NCBI RefSeq assembly: GCF_009730915.1
Contig: NC_052472.1
Coordinates: forward strand, 18,320,382-18,384,381
DNA length: 64,000 bases
Direction: 5' to 3'
Source: Dioscorea cayenensis subsp. rotundata
Lineage: Eukaryota > Streptophyta > Magnoliopsida > Dioscoreales > Dioscoreaceae
The translations under genes were made by a program, and so were the position numbers. The stretch's first letter is position 1. Every line of letters starts with the position of its first letter. The notes under the pieces are model-generated. The model was not told where the DNA came from. It did no database searches and saw nothing but the letters and a program-made list of their open reading frames with translations. Below, piece after piece: positions 32,981 to 44,402 of this stretch.

Positions 32981-33404
32981 ATTCTTATAAAAAAACAGGA
33001 TAGATCAAAGGTTCTCAATACACAAGGAGGCTTGAACTTGAAATTTGTGGAATATATCAGAGTCTTAGTTATGTAATTTAGACAAATTTAACTTGCTCGT
33101 CCTCATTGTTGAACTCCTTTTATTCTTATAAAAAAACAGGATAGATCAAAGGTTCTCAATACACAAGGAGGCTTGAACTTGAAATTTGTGGAATATATCA
33201 GAGTCTTAGTTATGTAATTTAGACAAATTTAACTTGCTCGTCCTCATTGTTGAACTCCTTTTATTCTTATAAAAAAACAGGATAGATCAAAGGTTCTCAA
33301 TACACAAGGAGGCTTGAACTTGAAATTTGTGGAATATATCAGAGTCTTAGTTATGTAATTTAGACAAATTTAACTTGCTCGTCCTCATTGTTGAACTCCT
33401 TTTA
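32981..33404. repeat. Tandem repeat, three copies of 141 bp
   Basis: The unit begins ATTCTTATAAAAAAACAGG and starts at 32981, 33122 and 33263. I found no difference between the three copies. The unit is not coding; its text (GGTTCTCAA, ATTTAACTTG) resembles the nearby duplicated RLP flank (32050-32180), so it probably arose from that flank. Perfect identity suggests a recent expansion, or a count that the assembly may not have resolved. Confidence 0.95.
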
Positions 33405-34147
33405 TACCCCCAAGGTCAAACATCCAATTGGGTTTTTCTAGCCAATATTGTAAAGATAGGAACCAAATTTTTTCTTCCCGAAATTTGGAAAAATACTTGT
33501 TGACATTCATATTTTATCAGTGTCCAAGACCTTCAGATTCTGTCATTGTACTCTAATATGATTTGTGGATAGATTGTAAAATTCTTAAGGGAAGAGTAAT
33601 AGGATCAATGTAGTGATACCAAGTTATATAGGGCTTTTTGTTTCACCTTCAGTTTTACATTTGTTATATAACATGATCAATGGAGAGTTACCAAATAGTT
33701 TTTAAATCTGATTCAATTGGAACATTTGAGCATAAGAAACAATGGCACTACTAGAAAAATATGAAGCAAACCACTGAGAAGCTTTCTACCTCATAATTAA
33801 ATTATCACATACAACATTACTCATTAGAATACGAGTAAAAGAATATGGAGAGAAATCAATAGATAGCTGCTCATATGATTAAAAAACATTCTTTGAATAA
33901 AAATGGATAACTTAAAAAAAAGAAAAGAAAAAAAAGGGAAAAAAAGTTAATAGAAGGCAAAGAGAGAGGTGAAATAAGGTTGAATTAGCATTCTTGGAAG
34001 GGGCTTCAAGGTCTCACATCTTGTTGCTTATGAGCAAATTAGAACTACTGTCATAGAACAAGTCCAAAATGCGACTTTTTAAGCTACTCGATAATGTTTT
34101 ATTTCACATATATATAACTTGAGGGTAATAATATTTGCTCTCTTTGT
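33405..34147. other. Non-coding AT-rich DNA
   Basis: No gene or clear repeat is seen. A purine-rich patch lies at 33910-33960. Confidence 0.5.
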
Positions 34148-34410
34148 AAGATAGTCCTGCATTTTTAGTCTAGTTATCTCATGCAATCTGCCATTGAAAA
34201 TTGTTTTGCATTGGGCCTTTCTTACTTGCTGTACCAACATCTCTGCTTTGTAGATGATATTTATGAATGGCTTGACACTTATCAATGGTTAATCTGTTTC
34301 ACTCATGGGAAGGCCTCTGAATTGCATCATATAGGGCATATAAATATACCTTGCTCCTCTTTTTGGGATCCTAGAACGTTAATTTTATGAGGGGTTTCTA
34401 TGATATTACA
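34148..34410. repeat. Copy of the 8345-8630 segment
   Basis: It has the same order of shared blocks as 8345-8630 (see that entry). It places the RLP-C flank about 2.6 kb past the stop, similar to the 2.7 kb in RLP-A. Confidence 0.55.
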
Positions 34411-34606
34411 AGGTGTTTGGATGCAAGGACTTAGGATTGCTACTATTAGAATGAGATTTATTACATACAATAATTTAATCCTATGTTTAAGTACACTAAT
34501 ATATTTTACTATAGTAATGAGTACTGTAGATAATCCGATTATCTAAAATTAACGAATTGTATTACCCCAAAAATGGGGGAGTGAGTGAGCAATGGACACT
34601 GTTTAC

Positions 34607-34919
34607 GGTGAATTGGCACTTTTATCCCTGATTAAGATTTAATTAAATAAAAAACATTAATTAAATAACTAATCATAACAAGTAATAAATAATAATTAAC
34701 ATAAATGGACTAATTTAAATATTTAGTTAGAATAATTAAATAATATTAATAAATATGAATTATTTAATATATATATTTAATTATAATAATTAAAGTGAAA
34801 TGGCATTTTGACCTTTAATGGATATTTAATTAAATAAAATAATTATTTTACGTATTTAATTATTTCAATTAAAGTGAAATAACACTTTTACCCTTGATTG
34901 CTATTTAATTAAATAAAAA
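34607..34919. repeat. Three diverged copies of a 47-bp AT-rich motif
   Basis: Copies at 34607-34654, 34794-34840 and 34872-34919 share GTGAA, then GCA.TTTT, then ACC/TCC..TGAT and ATTTAATTAAATAAAA. They are spaced 187 and 78 bp apart, so this is a dispersed local repeat, not a tandem array. It lies just left of the truncated Copia derivative and may be non-LTR repeat debris or the remains of another element. Confidence 0.55.
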
Positions 34920-35119
34920 TTATTAATTTAAATAGTTAACTAAAATAATTAAAGCTAATAATAATGAAAGAGATTTAATTTAAATATTTAATCATAATAA
35001 TTATTTTGAATAATGATATTTAAAATATTTTATAAATAAATAATTATAATATATGATAATTAAAAAGGGATAAAATTAATTTAATTAAGATATATGGATT
35101 CAAGTGCAGGTACGCTTCA

Positions 35120-35225
35120 ATGGATTCAAGTGCAGGTACGCTTCCGCCACTTTCTTTGTTCCTAAGCAATCTCCAAGCAAGAAGATCTAGGGTTCAATTA
35201 GGGTTTATACCCATTAGATCCATCA
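35120..35225 (+). repeat. Truncated 5' LTR (last 106 bp)
   Basis: It matches 37892-37998 with about two differences. Immediately to its left, TGGATTCAAGTGCAGG and TACGCTTC are repeated, giving a partial tandem copy at about 35095-35118. Further left there is no match to the 3' LTR. Confidence 0.85.
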
Positions 35226-35227
35226 AG

Positions 35228-35240
35228 TGGTACCAGAGCC
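35228..35240 (+). promoter_or_regulatory. Primer-binding site (initiator-Met tRNA) of the Copia derivative
   Basis: TGGTACCAGAGCC lies two bases after the LTR end, close to the canonical TGGTATCAGAGC. Confidence 0.85.
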
Positions 35241-36462
35241 ATCTTGTTTTGGAATTGTTTGGGATTTATTTTTGATTAAATTTTGAATTTATTGATTTTA
35301 TTATGCATGCTTCGCTTGAGAATTTTCATGCTAATATGACGAGAGTTATATATACATATATTGGTATGTGTATGATTGTTTAATTGATTTATATATACAT
35401 AAGGATTCAAGAGAAATCCATGTGCTAGTTTACATGGTCATCTAATATAATCTACTACATCTAAACCGTGCACAACATGATCATGTTGTTTCTGTGTGTG
35501 TGTGACAGTGTGAGATGGATTGAAATTAATCAAAATCCGTGCATTGTGGATTGAAATTTTTCATTCTGCAGATGATATTGATTTTGTGTGAATTAATTGA
35601 TTCACGGATTTCGAGAAATTAAATGATCTTATGATATTATATATGGTTAATATTATATATCATGGCTTTATTATGATTATATGATATATGTCATGGCATT
35701 GTTTGAATTATCATGGGATTGTTTGATAGAGATGAATTGATTTATAAATCTTTCATGTTCACGGTTTTTAACACATGATTAGATTTATTATTATTTTATC
35801 ATTATAATCATTATAATCTTGATGATTATTATCAAAATCAAAGCTCTTGAGTATAATTAATTAGTATGTTACTTTGGTTTTGATTAGGATAATATTTGGA
35901 TTTTAATTTGATTGTTGAAGTTTATTTAAAATTATTATGAATTTAATTTTTTAATTCATAATTATAAAGTTGGCTTTAATAATCATTAGGAAATAACAAC
36001 TTAGAGTTGCTTTTGTAGCTTTCTTGGGTATTTACTACAATTGGTAAAAGCAGCATCGTCACCAAAGTTACATCTGTTGTGGAAACCTTTTGTTTGTGAA
36101 TAACTATGGTGTTAGTGTATGCTTATTCTCATGCAGACAACACGTCGGCCCAAAGGAAGACAGTTGTCTGGTATAGATTTGTTTGCACATGTGGTAATAA
36201 GTTGTTTATAGTTACAAAGTATCTATTATGAGTATTTAGTCGGCCCAAAGGAAGACTTTATACTTGACTAGATTTTACTATAAAACTTGATTACTACAAC
36301 AAACTAATCACTAGTGAATTGAATCTTTGTCCAAAGACTAGATTTGATGTCACTCGATTAACTTGAAGATGGGTTGTTGTTATTTGTATGCTTTGATTAT
36401 TAGACCTCTGGTCAATTAATTATGAGCTAATTGTAATTATTGCTCTCTTTATAGTTGACATC

Positions 36463-36930
36463 ATGAGTGTTAATAATGTGTTTGCTACACTCAATAGTAT
36501 TCCCATTCTTAATGACACAAATTTCAAGGTTTGGAAAAATAAAGTAACACTTGTGTTTGGGATGTGTGGATCTCGACATGCGTTAAGCGAATCATGTCCT
36601 CCACCTCTAACAGATCAAAGCTCCATTCATTACAAGAGAGTCTTTGAGAGGTGAGAGCGGTCTAACCGTATCAGTATAATGATCATGAAGAATACAATTC
36701 CGGAGGTTTTTTCTGGACACTACGTCTGAGGAAAAAGATATTTAACAATTCCTTGACATCCTGAAAGAGCGCTTCATAAGAAGTGATAAGGTGAAGACTA
36801 GTGCTACCCTAAGGAAGCTAGTCTCTATGAGGTTTAAGGGTAAGGAATATTCATGAGTAGTCCTCGATATGTGTCATCTAGCTGGGAAATTAAAGGGCTT
36901 GAACATTGAGCCGCCAAAGAAGAGAAAGAG
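36463..36930 (+). pseudogene. Copia gag remnant of the derivative
   Basis: The frame starts MSVNNVFATLNSIPILNDTN and continues FKVWKNKVTLVFG and ALSESCPPPLTDQSS, a well-known plant Copia gag N-terminus. It stops at 36654. Further gag text, including SNRISIMIMKNTIPEVF, LDILKERFI and LVSMRFKGKEY, follows in shifted frames up to about 36930. There is no zinc knuckle. Confidence 0.8.
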
Positions 36931-36934
36931 TTCA

Positions 36935-37088
36935 GAGTCGTTCTGTGAATATTGAGCTTATAGGCATAAACTCCATTATTGTGGATCCACTTGCATTAGC
37001 GCCTATAGTTTTCAACAAACATGTTGCTTATATGGTTGGCAATAGTAAAGATGCTTTAATTAGTGGGAGTTTATATTTATTTTTATAG
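36935..37088 (+). pseudogene. Copia pol C-terminal tail fused after gag
   Basis: The frame reads INSIIVDPLALAPIVFNKHVAYM, which resembles the last residues of Copia RNase H (ADPLTK...F..HV..MG). Its position directly after gag, without the protease-to-RNase H region, marks an internal deletion of roughly 3 kb or more relative to an autonomous element. Confidence 0.7.
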
Positions 37089-37473
37089 CTTAATATTCAT
37101 GTTGATGTCATGACACTTTTGATTAGTTTTTATAAAGTTTATCGTTTATTTTTGCTCTGAACTATGATCTCATAAAGACTTTAAAGTTGGACCAATTGGA
37201 AATAGACAAGCGTAGATCACATTAACTTGTAATTTCCATGCTACACATCCACACTTTATCTATGTCGTTAGTTAAGTCGGTATATGTGAGCATTGTGGGT
37301 TTAGTGGCATTGTACTAGCGACGACTGCCCCTATGTTCCATGTATAGATGAGGCTGATGGACGAGATTGATTTAGATAATTTTTCAGTTGTAATTACATT
37401 TGGCTATTGATAGTAATTTATACACAATATTGAATTCCCAAAGGTGCATGATTGTATGGTCCAAGTGGGAGAT

Positions 37474-37998
37474 TGTTGGGTTGTGGACCACACATTATAT
37501 AGGGATATAAGAACATAAGTGCATAAGTTGTGTAGACGTACACAATTAATGTTTATAATTGTGTATATCTTATTATATTAAAGTTTTGAATGGACCTAAA
37601 TTGTGATCTGATTTAAGTTTGAATTTGGTCATAATTATCTAATTTTAAATGTGTGGATATACATATTAATCATATGTTGTGTAGAATTCTTTGGGGCAAA
37701 ATTGTCAAATCTGTGATGGGCAGACTTGTGATTAGTCCAATAAAGTTTCTTATAAATAGGGTGTGGTCCCTGACTGAGCATGCAACGATCTGAGATTCAG
37801 AATTAAGTTTTCTGAATTAGGTTCCCATCTCCCTTCTCTGCGTGTGATCAGTGAGAAGAACCACAAGACCCAATCACTTTCGTCATAATCAATGGATTCA
37901 AGTGCAGGTACGCTTCCGCCACTTTCTTTGTTCCTAAGCAATCTCCAAGCAAGAAGATCCAGGGTTTCAATTAGGGTTTATACCCATTAGATCCATCA
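37474..37998 (+). repeat. 3' LTR of the Copia derivative (525 bp)
   Basis: It begins TGTTGGGTTGTGGACC after the purine tract and ends GATCCATCA. A TATA-like TATAAATAG at about 37751-37759 could serve as the LTR promoter, and transcription from it would run into RLP-D. Confidence 0.85.
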
Positions 37999-37999
37999 T

Positions 38000-40951
38000 C
38001 TTAACCTGTCTAATGCCGGATTCAATGGAATCATTCCTCACACCCTTGGAAACCTATCACGCTTGCTCTACCTTGATCTTTGCTCATCTTACAACACTCT
38101 ATAAGCTAATGATCTCCACTTTCTCTCTGGGATGACATCTTTGCATCACCTTGACTTGAGTAGCGTGGATCTTTCTAATGTGCATGGTTGGCTCCATGAC
38201 ATTAATATGCTCCCTTCTCTAGTAGTCTTGAAACTCACTGATGCTCAACTCCAAGCTGGTGCTGGTGGTTTTCATGATCATACTACTTTGCTTCATCATC
38301 TCAACTTTACGTCTCTTAGTTTCCTTGATCTTTCTAATAATCATGGCCTCGAACATCACTCTCGCCTCAATGGTTGTTCAATCTCACTAACCTTCTTCAT
38401 CTTGATCTTTTCATTGACTGCTTACTCCATGGCAAGCTACCCGTTACCATTGCTAACTTGAGCGGTTGAGAGTCTTGAGCTTGTCGGGGTAACTCTTTTG
38501 ATGGAGAGATTCCCAAGTCCTTGGGAAATCTTGGTAGCTTGAGAGACTTGATTTGTCACAAAATGATCCGAATGGTAGCATTCGGGACTCTCCCGAACAA
38601 TCTTACAAATTTAGTGTACTTTGATTTATCTAATAATAAGATTGGAAAGTTTCCATAGAGCATTGGGAGGCTGCGAAGTTGGAGGAGTTTCATTTGTCCA
38701 ATAACCAAGTTCGAGGGATTGATGCCTGCAAGCATTGGGGATCTAAGAAGCCCTGCAATACTTGGATTTGTCATGGAATATGACCAAGTGGACCAATTCA
38801 CGAATCCTTTGGCAATCTCACACTTTTGTAGTATTTGGATTTGTCCGAAAATGCAATAAGTGGAATGTTACCAGAGAGTTTTGGAAATCTTAGCCAATTG
38901 TCGTTGTTGACAATGCGAGGCCAATGGCATCAATGGAACATTGCCAAAAGGCATGGGGAACTTATGAAAGTTACAGACATTAGATTTTACAAGCAATTCT
39001 ATCAGTGGAGGCATTGATGATCTTGTTGATGGATTTTCTAAATGCAGGGAGAAGAAGAATGATTCTGAATCAGGAAGCACTGATGGTCTAAACACACTAA
39101 GTTTAGCAAACAACAAGCTGAATGGCACAATTCCAGAGAGCATAGGCCAATTATCTCAATTATCTCTATTGAATCTCTCTTCAAATTCTTTCGTCAGTGT
39201 CTTAACTGAATCTCATTTTGCTAATCTAGTGAACTTGGGGTATTTGGACTTTTCCTACAACTCTTTCCAATTGAATGTAAGTGATAATTGGGGCCCTCCT
39301 TTCAATGCCTTTACTATCCAAATGTGTTCCTGCAGAGTAGGCCCTATTTTTCCTGCTTGGCTTGGAAGTCAGACAATGTTGAGTGAGCTTTGCTTATCAA
39401 ATTCTAGAATTTCAGGTAGCATCCCACCATGGTTTTGGAATCTTACTCGTTTCAATTTGCTCGATTTGTCAAATAACAATTTGGAGGGGAGGCTAACAAC
39501 ATCTTTGGAAAATTTCAATCTCCATCTAGTTGATTTGAGTTCAAATAGATTTGAAGGCCCATTACCTAAGCTTAATGCCAATTATTTGCTTGTTATCAAT
39601 CTCAATAACAACCCATTCTCTGGGTCTATTCCTTCTTACTTTGCAGTTGCTACTAGGATTCAAATTTTCTCTTTCTCTAATAATCATATCAATGGCAAAG
39701 CATTCCGTCATTCTTCTCGCAACCTTACTTTCTTGCAATTGTTTGACATATCTAATAATGATATGTCTCGAGGACTCCTAGTCGCTGGAATTCAACATCA
39801 AGCATTGGAAATTATTAAATTATCTCACAATAATTTCTCGGGTAGAATTCTCGATGGCCTTGTGTCTCTCACCAATCTCCGTTCCTTACATTTAAGAAAC
39901 AATGGTTTCTCCGGAGGACTGTCCTTGTCATTGAGAAAGGCCAACAAGTTAGAAATTCTCGATGTTGGTGAAAACAAAATCTCTGGTAGCATACCAACGT
40001 GGATCGGAGAAAAACTTTCATCTTTAATTGTGCTTCGCTTGATATCAAATTTATTCAAAGGCACCATTCCAAAGCAATTATCAAAACTCTCCTATCTTCA
40101 GATCCTGGACCTTGCACATAATGGCCTATCAGGTTGTATTACTTATACCTTTGGAGATTTCAAAGCCATGGTAGTCACAAATCACAGTGAATTGTTGTCT
40201 TTACTCTCTATTCCACCAACGACAATGCGCAGTTGTACTTTTCATGAAAGTTGTACAGGTATTCATACATATACCACATTTCCGTACTTTGACTCTCTCT
40301 TAATAATTGCAAAGGGCCTCCAAATGGAGTATTCTAAGCTTCTATCATTAGTCACAAGCATGGACTTATCAAACAACAAGCTTTCTTATGAGTTGCCTAA
40401 AGAACTCACAAAGCTACATGGGCTACATTTCTTGAATCTTTCTTACAATCTTTTCAATGGAAAAATACCAGAGAGCATTGGTGACATGAAACAGCTGGAA
40501 TCACTTGATTTGTTAGAGAACAATTTATTTGGTACCATTCCTTCAGGCATGTCTACTTTGAATTTCTTGAGCTATTTGAACCTATCGCACAACAATTTGT
40601 CGGGAAAAAAATTCCTTCGGTGGCCAACTTCAGACATTTGATCCATCAGCCTATAATTGGAATCATGATCTTTGTGGATCACCTCTTCAGAATTGTACTA
40701 ATGTGACACAGTACTCCAAAGGTGAAAATGAGGAAGAAGGAAAAGGTGATTGGGTAGAGATGTTATGGCTTTACATAGGTCTTGCAACTGGATTCATAAC
40801 TGGCTTTTGGGTGATCATTGGTACCTTTATTATCAAGAAAACCATAAGAATTGCTTATTTATGATCTTTTGACAAAGTATATGATTGGCTATACGTGAAG
40901 ATGGTTCTGTACTCTCGAAGACTCAAATCAATTTTCTCAACTAGGATTTAA
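38000..40951 (+). pseudogene. RLP-D: LRR receptor-like protein, 5' end missing, frameshifted
   Basis: Receptor text begins directly after the Copia LTR at the position equal to about 2697 in RLP-A, so the promoter, signal peptide, N-cap and first LRRs are gone. 38000-39160 is badly broken by many small indels. 39169-40600 is an open run of LRRs, with the island near 40180-40330. The frame breaks at about 40605-40625 (extra A residues in a homopolymer and a lost base); the C-cap (DLCGSPLQNC), transmembrane helix (GLATGFITGFWVII) and tail follow in another frame. An in-frame TGA at about 40861 replaces CAG-containing sequence of RLP-A. It cannot encode a complete receptor. Many of its indels share a CAG/CTG context. 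Confidence 0.9.
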
Positions 40952-41234
40952 GGTCAGGCTTGAACTTTTACTCTTTATATTGTTGAAATGTATTTGCATA
41001 ATGTAGTATGAGCTGAGTTTGTGACATCCAGTGATAATTAATATGATAAAACTATAATATTTAATAATATAAGTCATCATTCACACTATAACGAAACCAT
41101 TTTTAGTGACAATGAGATTTATTTTCAAGCTTTATAACATGATTTTACTAGTGCTAGATATTCTCCACAAGTTGTGCTAGTTTAATTCATCATTAGAAAT
41201 TGATAGTGTGACACATGCTTCTAAAGATTTTGTG

Positions 41235-42816
41235 GGTTCTAAAATTCATTATGTGGGTATTGCCTTATCGGAAATCATTTTGGAATTTAATGTTTCGATT
41301 TTCGAATTTGAGCGAACCCTTAGGTTTTTTTCTGGATTTACATGAGGGATCGAAGTAAATTGTCTGTGAGCAACCACATGGTACCAGAAGAAATGTAAGA
41401 CCAAGATTTCCTTCCTCACGATTCAATGAGGATGCGGGATTTATTGCCGAGCCACCTAAGACAACCAAGAAGAAGGTCACACGGGAAGATATTTTGGAAG
41501 CCTCAGATAGATCCCATGTGACTCTGGAAGACTCCATGTGAGCCCCACCCCTTAAATTAGATCCTAGCCGTCAATGCAAGCTTTTTCAATCGAGCCATTG
41601 ATTTATAAGATTTTTAAAACCCTTGCTCTTATCCTTATGGTTACCAAATATCACGATCCGATTGCGGCTCCACCGCCACGACCTCTTATATATAAAAACT
41701 CCTAGCCCTCTTTTTCCTTTACTTCATGGTAGTGCATGGCAAGGACGAGTGGATCTTCTTATCGAGTGTTGTTGCTTCTTTCAAGATAGGATCTTTGAGC
41801 TTGTTGCATAATTAATGATTATTATTGATGCCGGTTGACTCTAGATTTATTTCTTTCTCGAAACCCTAAAAATTTTGTTCCTATTTGTGATTCACCTTTA
41901 AACTTTAGATTTAGACCTTGAGTTTCTAGGGTTTTGTTCCCAATTTGTAGTTTGAAGGAGTTTTGTTTCTCTTTTGATGTATGCATACAAGCATATTCTT
42001 AGGACCTTTAACCGTGATGCTTGTATGGATTCAATCACATCTCAAGGATGAGATTTTGCATGATATATTTGATGTAATGTGAAGTATAGTTGATTGAGGT
42101 ATAATCTTTCGCCATGAGAAAGGAATTGTTAGTTGATTTAATTTGAGAGGTTTCAGATTTTCGTTTTTGACAATAGCAGAAATCCCTCTCCGATTTTAGA
42201 GGTCTTAGAGGAAGAATTTGGAGGAGAGTAAAATATGAAATTTGTAGATTTTTATGTTATCTAAATAATTGCAAAATTTCAGATTTTATGCATCTGTAGT
42301 TTGTGAGATATAGCCTCATTAGTATAATTGTCTCGGATGATATTTCTGTACAGAACTTGAAGAATCATGGCCAATTTTGATGATCAGGGAGATTGAATTA
42401 TATAAGATGAAAAATAAGAAAATCGTTCATTTTTGAGTTGTCTGATTGTCAGTAAAATTTCATTAAGTTTGGAGTTGTAGGTTAAGAGATATGCATATTT
42501 TAATAGTATATGTCTGAATTATAATTTTGCAGAAATAGTTAGAGATTCAATTGAATGTTATAAATTGAGTAGTACTCTAAATTATGTGAATTTCGGTTAT
42601 GTCATAGTGTTAGGTGTCTATTATTCCCAGAATTTTGAAATTTGTGATTTGGAAAAGTGTGAGTGAAGTTATGAGGGTTTTAGTACTCATTGATCATATT
42701 GGAATTATTGATATGGCTTTTAGAGTGGGTAATTGCTATTGTACCCTCACAATAATCAATATTTGGGAGTGTAGAATAATAGTTTGAAATTTTTGCATTT
42801 GTATCCTTCTAAAAAT

Positions 42817-42850
<34 letters not shown>

Positions 42851-44151
42851 TATTGCTTGTTAGCCTCGATTTTGTTATTTAAAGCTAATAGGATGTCTTC
42901 CCAAATATAGGACATGCCAAAAGGTGTAAGGTTTTGGGAGTATTTTTTTGGCGTTAATCAGGTAAGTATGCCACATATAAATCCTATTATATGTATATAC
43001 TTGAAAATTCAAGTTTTGTGAACTTTTGGAATTTTAAAAGAAAATTAATGATTATTTTGACATATATATTTTTGAATTAGTTATTTATTATTATTTTTTT
43101 GGAATTACTTAAATTATTTGAAATTTTAAGTTAATGATATTTTATTTTGGATTAGAATTATCTGAAAGGTTTAAATATTTATTTTAAATTCGGATTATTT
43201 AATTTCTAAAGTTTTATATAGTTTATCTAAATATGTATTATTCCAATTATGAATTTTCAGATATGTCTTAGTTAATTTCTGATTAATAATTATTATTATT
43301 ATTATTTTTAAATTATCTGTTCATGTTTGGATTCAAGTAACTGGTTTATTTTGCTATGATAAAATGGGATCATACGACTGATAAAAATTTTGTTTGGCAA
43401 ATTATTCGTATTATGCCCAATGTGAATTTTGTTAGTTTATTGTTTTTGTGAATATGCTCAGTATTTTGACATAGAAACTAGTCCCCAATTAACTATGTAA
43501 TAACCCTCGCATTTCGGGGTTAAACATCGACCGATGTCGACATCGTATTTTGTTATAGAAACTATAGTTTCCCACCGCTGCCGTCGGGTGAAGAATATCG
43601 GCCTTTGATAATTTTGGCTCGTGTTACCGAGGGTAAAAATATGGCTTTTGTTAAATTTTGTCTCGGGTCACCGAGGGTAAACATATGAATTTTGTGATTT
43701 TGTTTTGCAATAGTTGTTTGGGGGACCTATATGCTTAGTTTTGAAATCTTTGTTTACTTGAAATAATTCTGGTTTCCGATTTTCTCATTTTGATAAATTA
43801 TGATTTTGTGTAAATGATCCCAATATTTTTAGTGGGTGCTTCATTTGAGTCATCAGCTCATAAATTTTAGTTGATATCGGATCGGGAGTAGAGGTTAGTG
43901 GCAGATAGCTTAGTAAGGATCGTTGGGCCATCGCCGTTTTATTTAGCTTGTAATAAGTCCCGATTGTTGTGGGCCTAGGTTTTTATTTGAATAAGTTTAT
44001 ATTGTTTTTTTGTAGTCCACTCGAGTTTTGATTTTTGTTCTGTTTTTGGATCGAAATTTGAGGCCTTGATGCCTACTTGGTTTTGGCTTTGTGAGGTGTA
44101 CGGCCGTTTGTCAGCGTCCCGGGTCCATAAAACTGGGTTCGGGGCGTGACA
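41235..44151 (+). mobile_element. LTR-retrotransposon-like repeat, possibly a solo LTR
   Basis: Homology of the RLP-D 3' flank to that of RLP-A ends near 41200. From there a different sequence runs to GGGGCGTGACA at 44151. Features typical of long plant LTRs are TGTGGGTTCTAAAATTC near the start, a CGCATTTCGGGG box at 43507-43518, repeated CACCGAGGGTAAA blocks (about 43620-43680), and the terminal GGGGCGTGACA. No pol domain is present. It includes a (TA)15 run (42820-42849) and a 14-bp palindrome CGATGTCGACATCG near 43533. The relative at 1-530 is inverted. Borders are approximate and I found no target-site duplication. Confidence 0.45.
42820..42849. repeat. (TA)n microsatellite
   Basis: About 15 uninterrupted TA units lie inside the LTR-like repeat. 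Confidence 0.9.
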
Positions 44152-44279
44152 CTCCATGACCAGCATCCTCTGTAGTCTGGAGTTTCTGGGACCTCGAGCC
44201 GAGGAGTTTATGGCGACATCGGCTTTTGGGGTGGAATTGGATCCGAGCATGGGCTAGCTAGGGACACCTTGAGGGTGGC

Positions 44280-44402
44280 TTTGAGGATGTCGCTTGTCCT
44301 CTTTTTGTCTTTTTTCCCCGCTCTTTTGTAACCACATCTAGTGGTTGTATTGTCTTCTTTGTTGTTATTAATTGAAGTAGTTTATCCATTTTAAAAAAAA
44401 AA
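44280..44402 (+). mobile_element. 3' tail of a truncated LINE
   Basis: It shares with 45994-46136 the ordered features TTCTTTTGT-like T-rich text, AACCACATCTAGTGGTT (44330-44346), TTTATCCA(T/C)TTT and a poly(A). The first part of the insertion (from about 44152) has no recognised homology. I found no target-site duplication. Confidence 0.6.

Larger units (their letters stand above)
35120..37998 (+). mobile_element. Non-autonomous Copia deletion derivative
   Basis: It contains an initiator-Met primer-binding site (TGGTACCAGAGCC, 35228-35240), a gag start (36463), the very end of a Copia pol tail (about 36940-37080), a pre-LTR purine stretch (AAGTGGGAGAT ending at 37473) and a full 3' LTR (37474-37998). 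Protease, integrase, reverse transcriptase and most of RNase H are absent, so the copy could move only with proteins supplied by another element. The 5' LTR is reduced to its last 106 bp. The 3' LTR abuts LRR coding text of RLP-D. Confidence 0.85.

Noticed and set aside
32981-33404. Possible CRISPR-like array
   Set aside because: The repeat is a plain 141-bp tandem with no unique spacers, in a plant genome.
41265-41537. 90-codon minus-strand frame
   Set aside because: It lies within the LTR-like repeat; no protein similarity recognised.
43975-44250. 91-codon minus-strand frame
   Set aside because: It spans the LTR-like end and LINE tail junction; no conserved domain.
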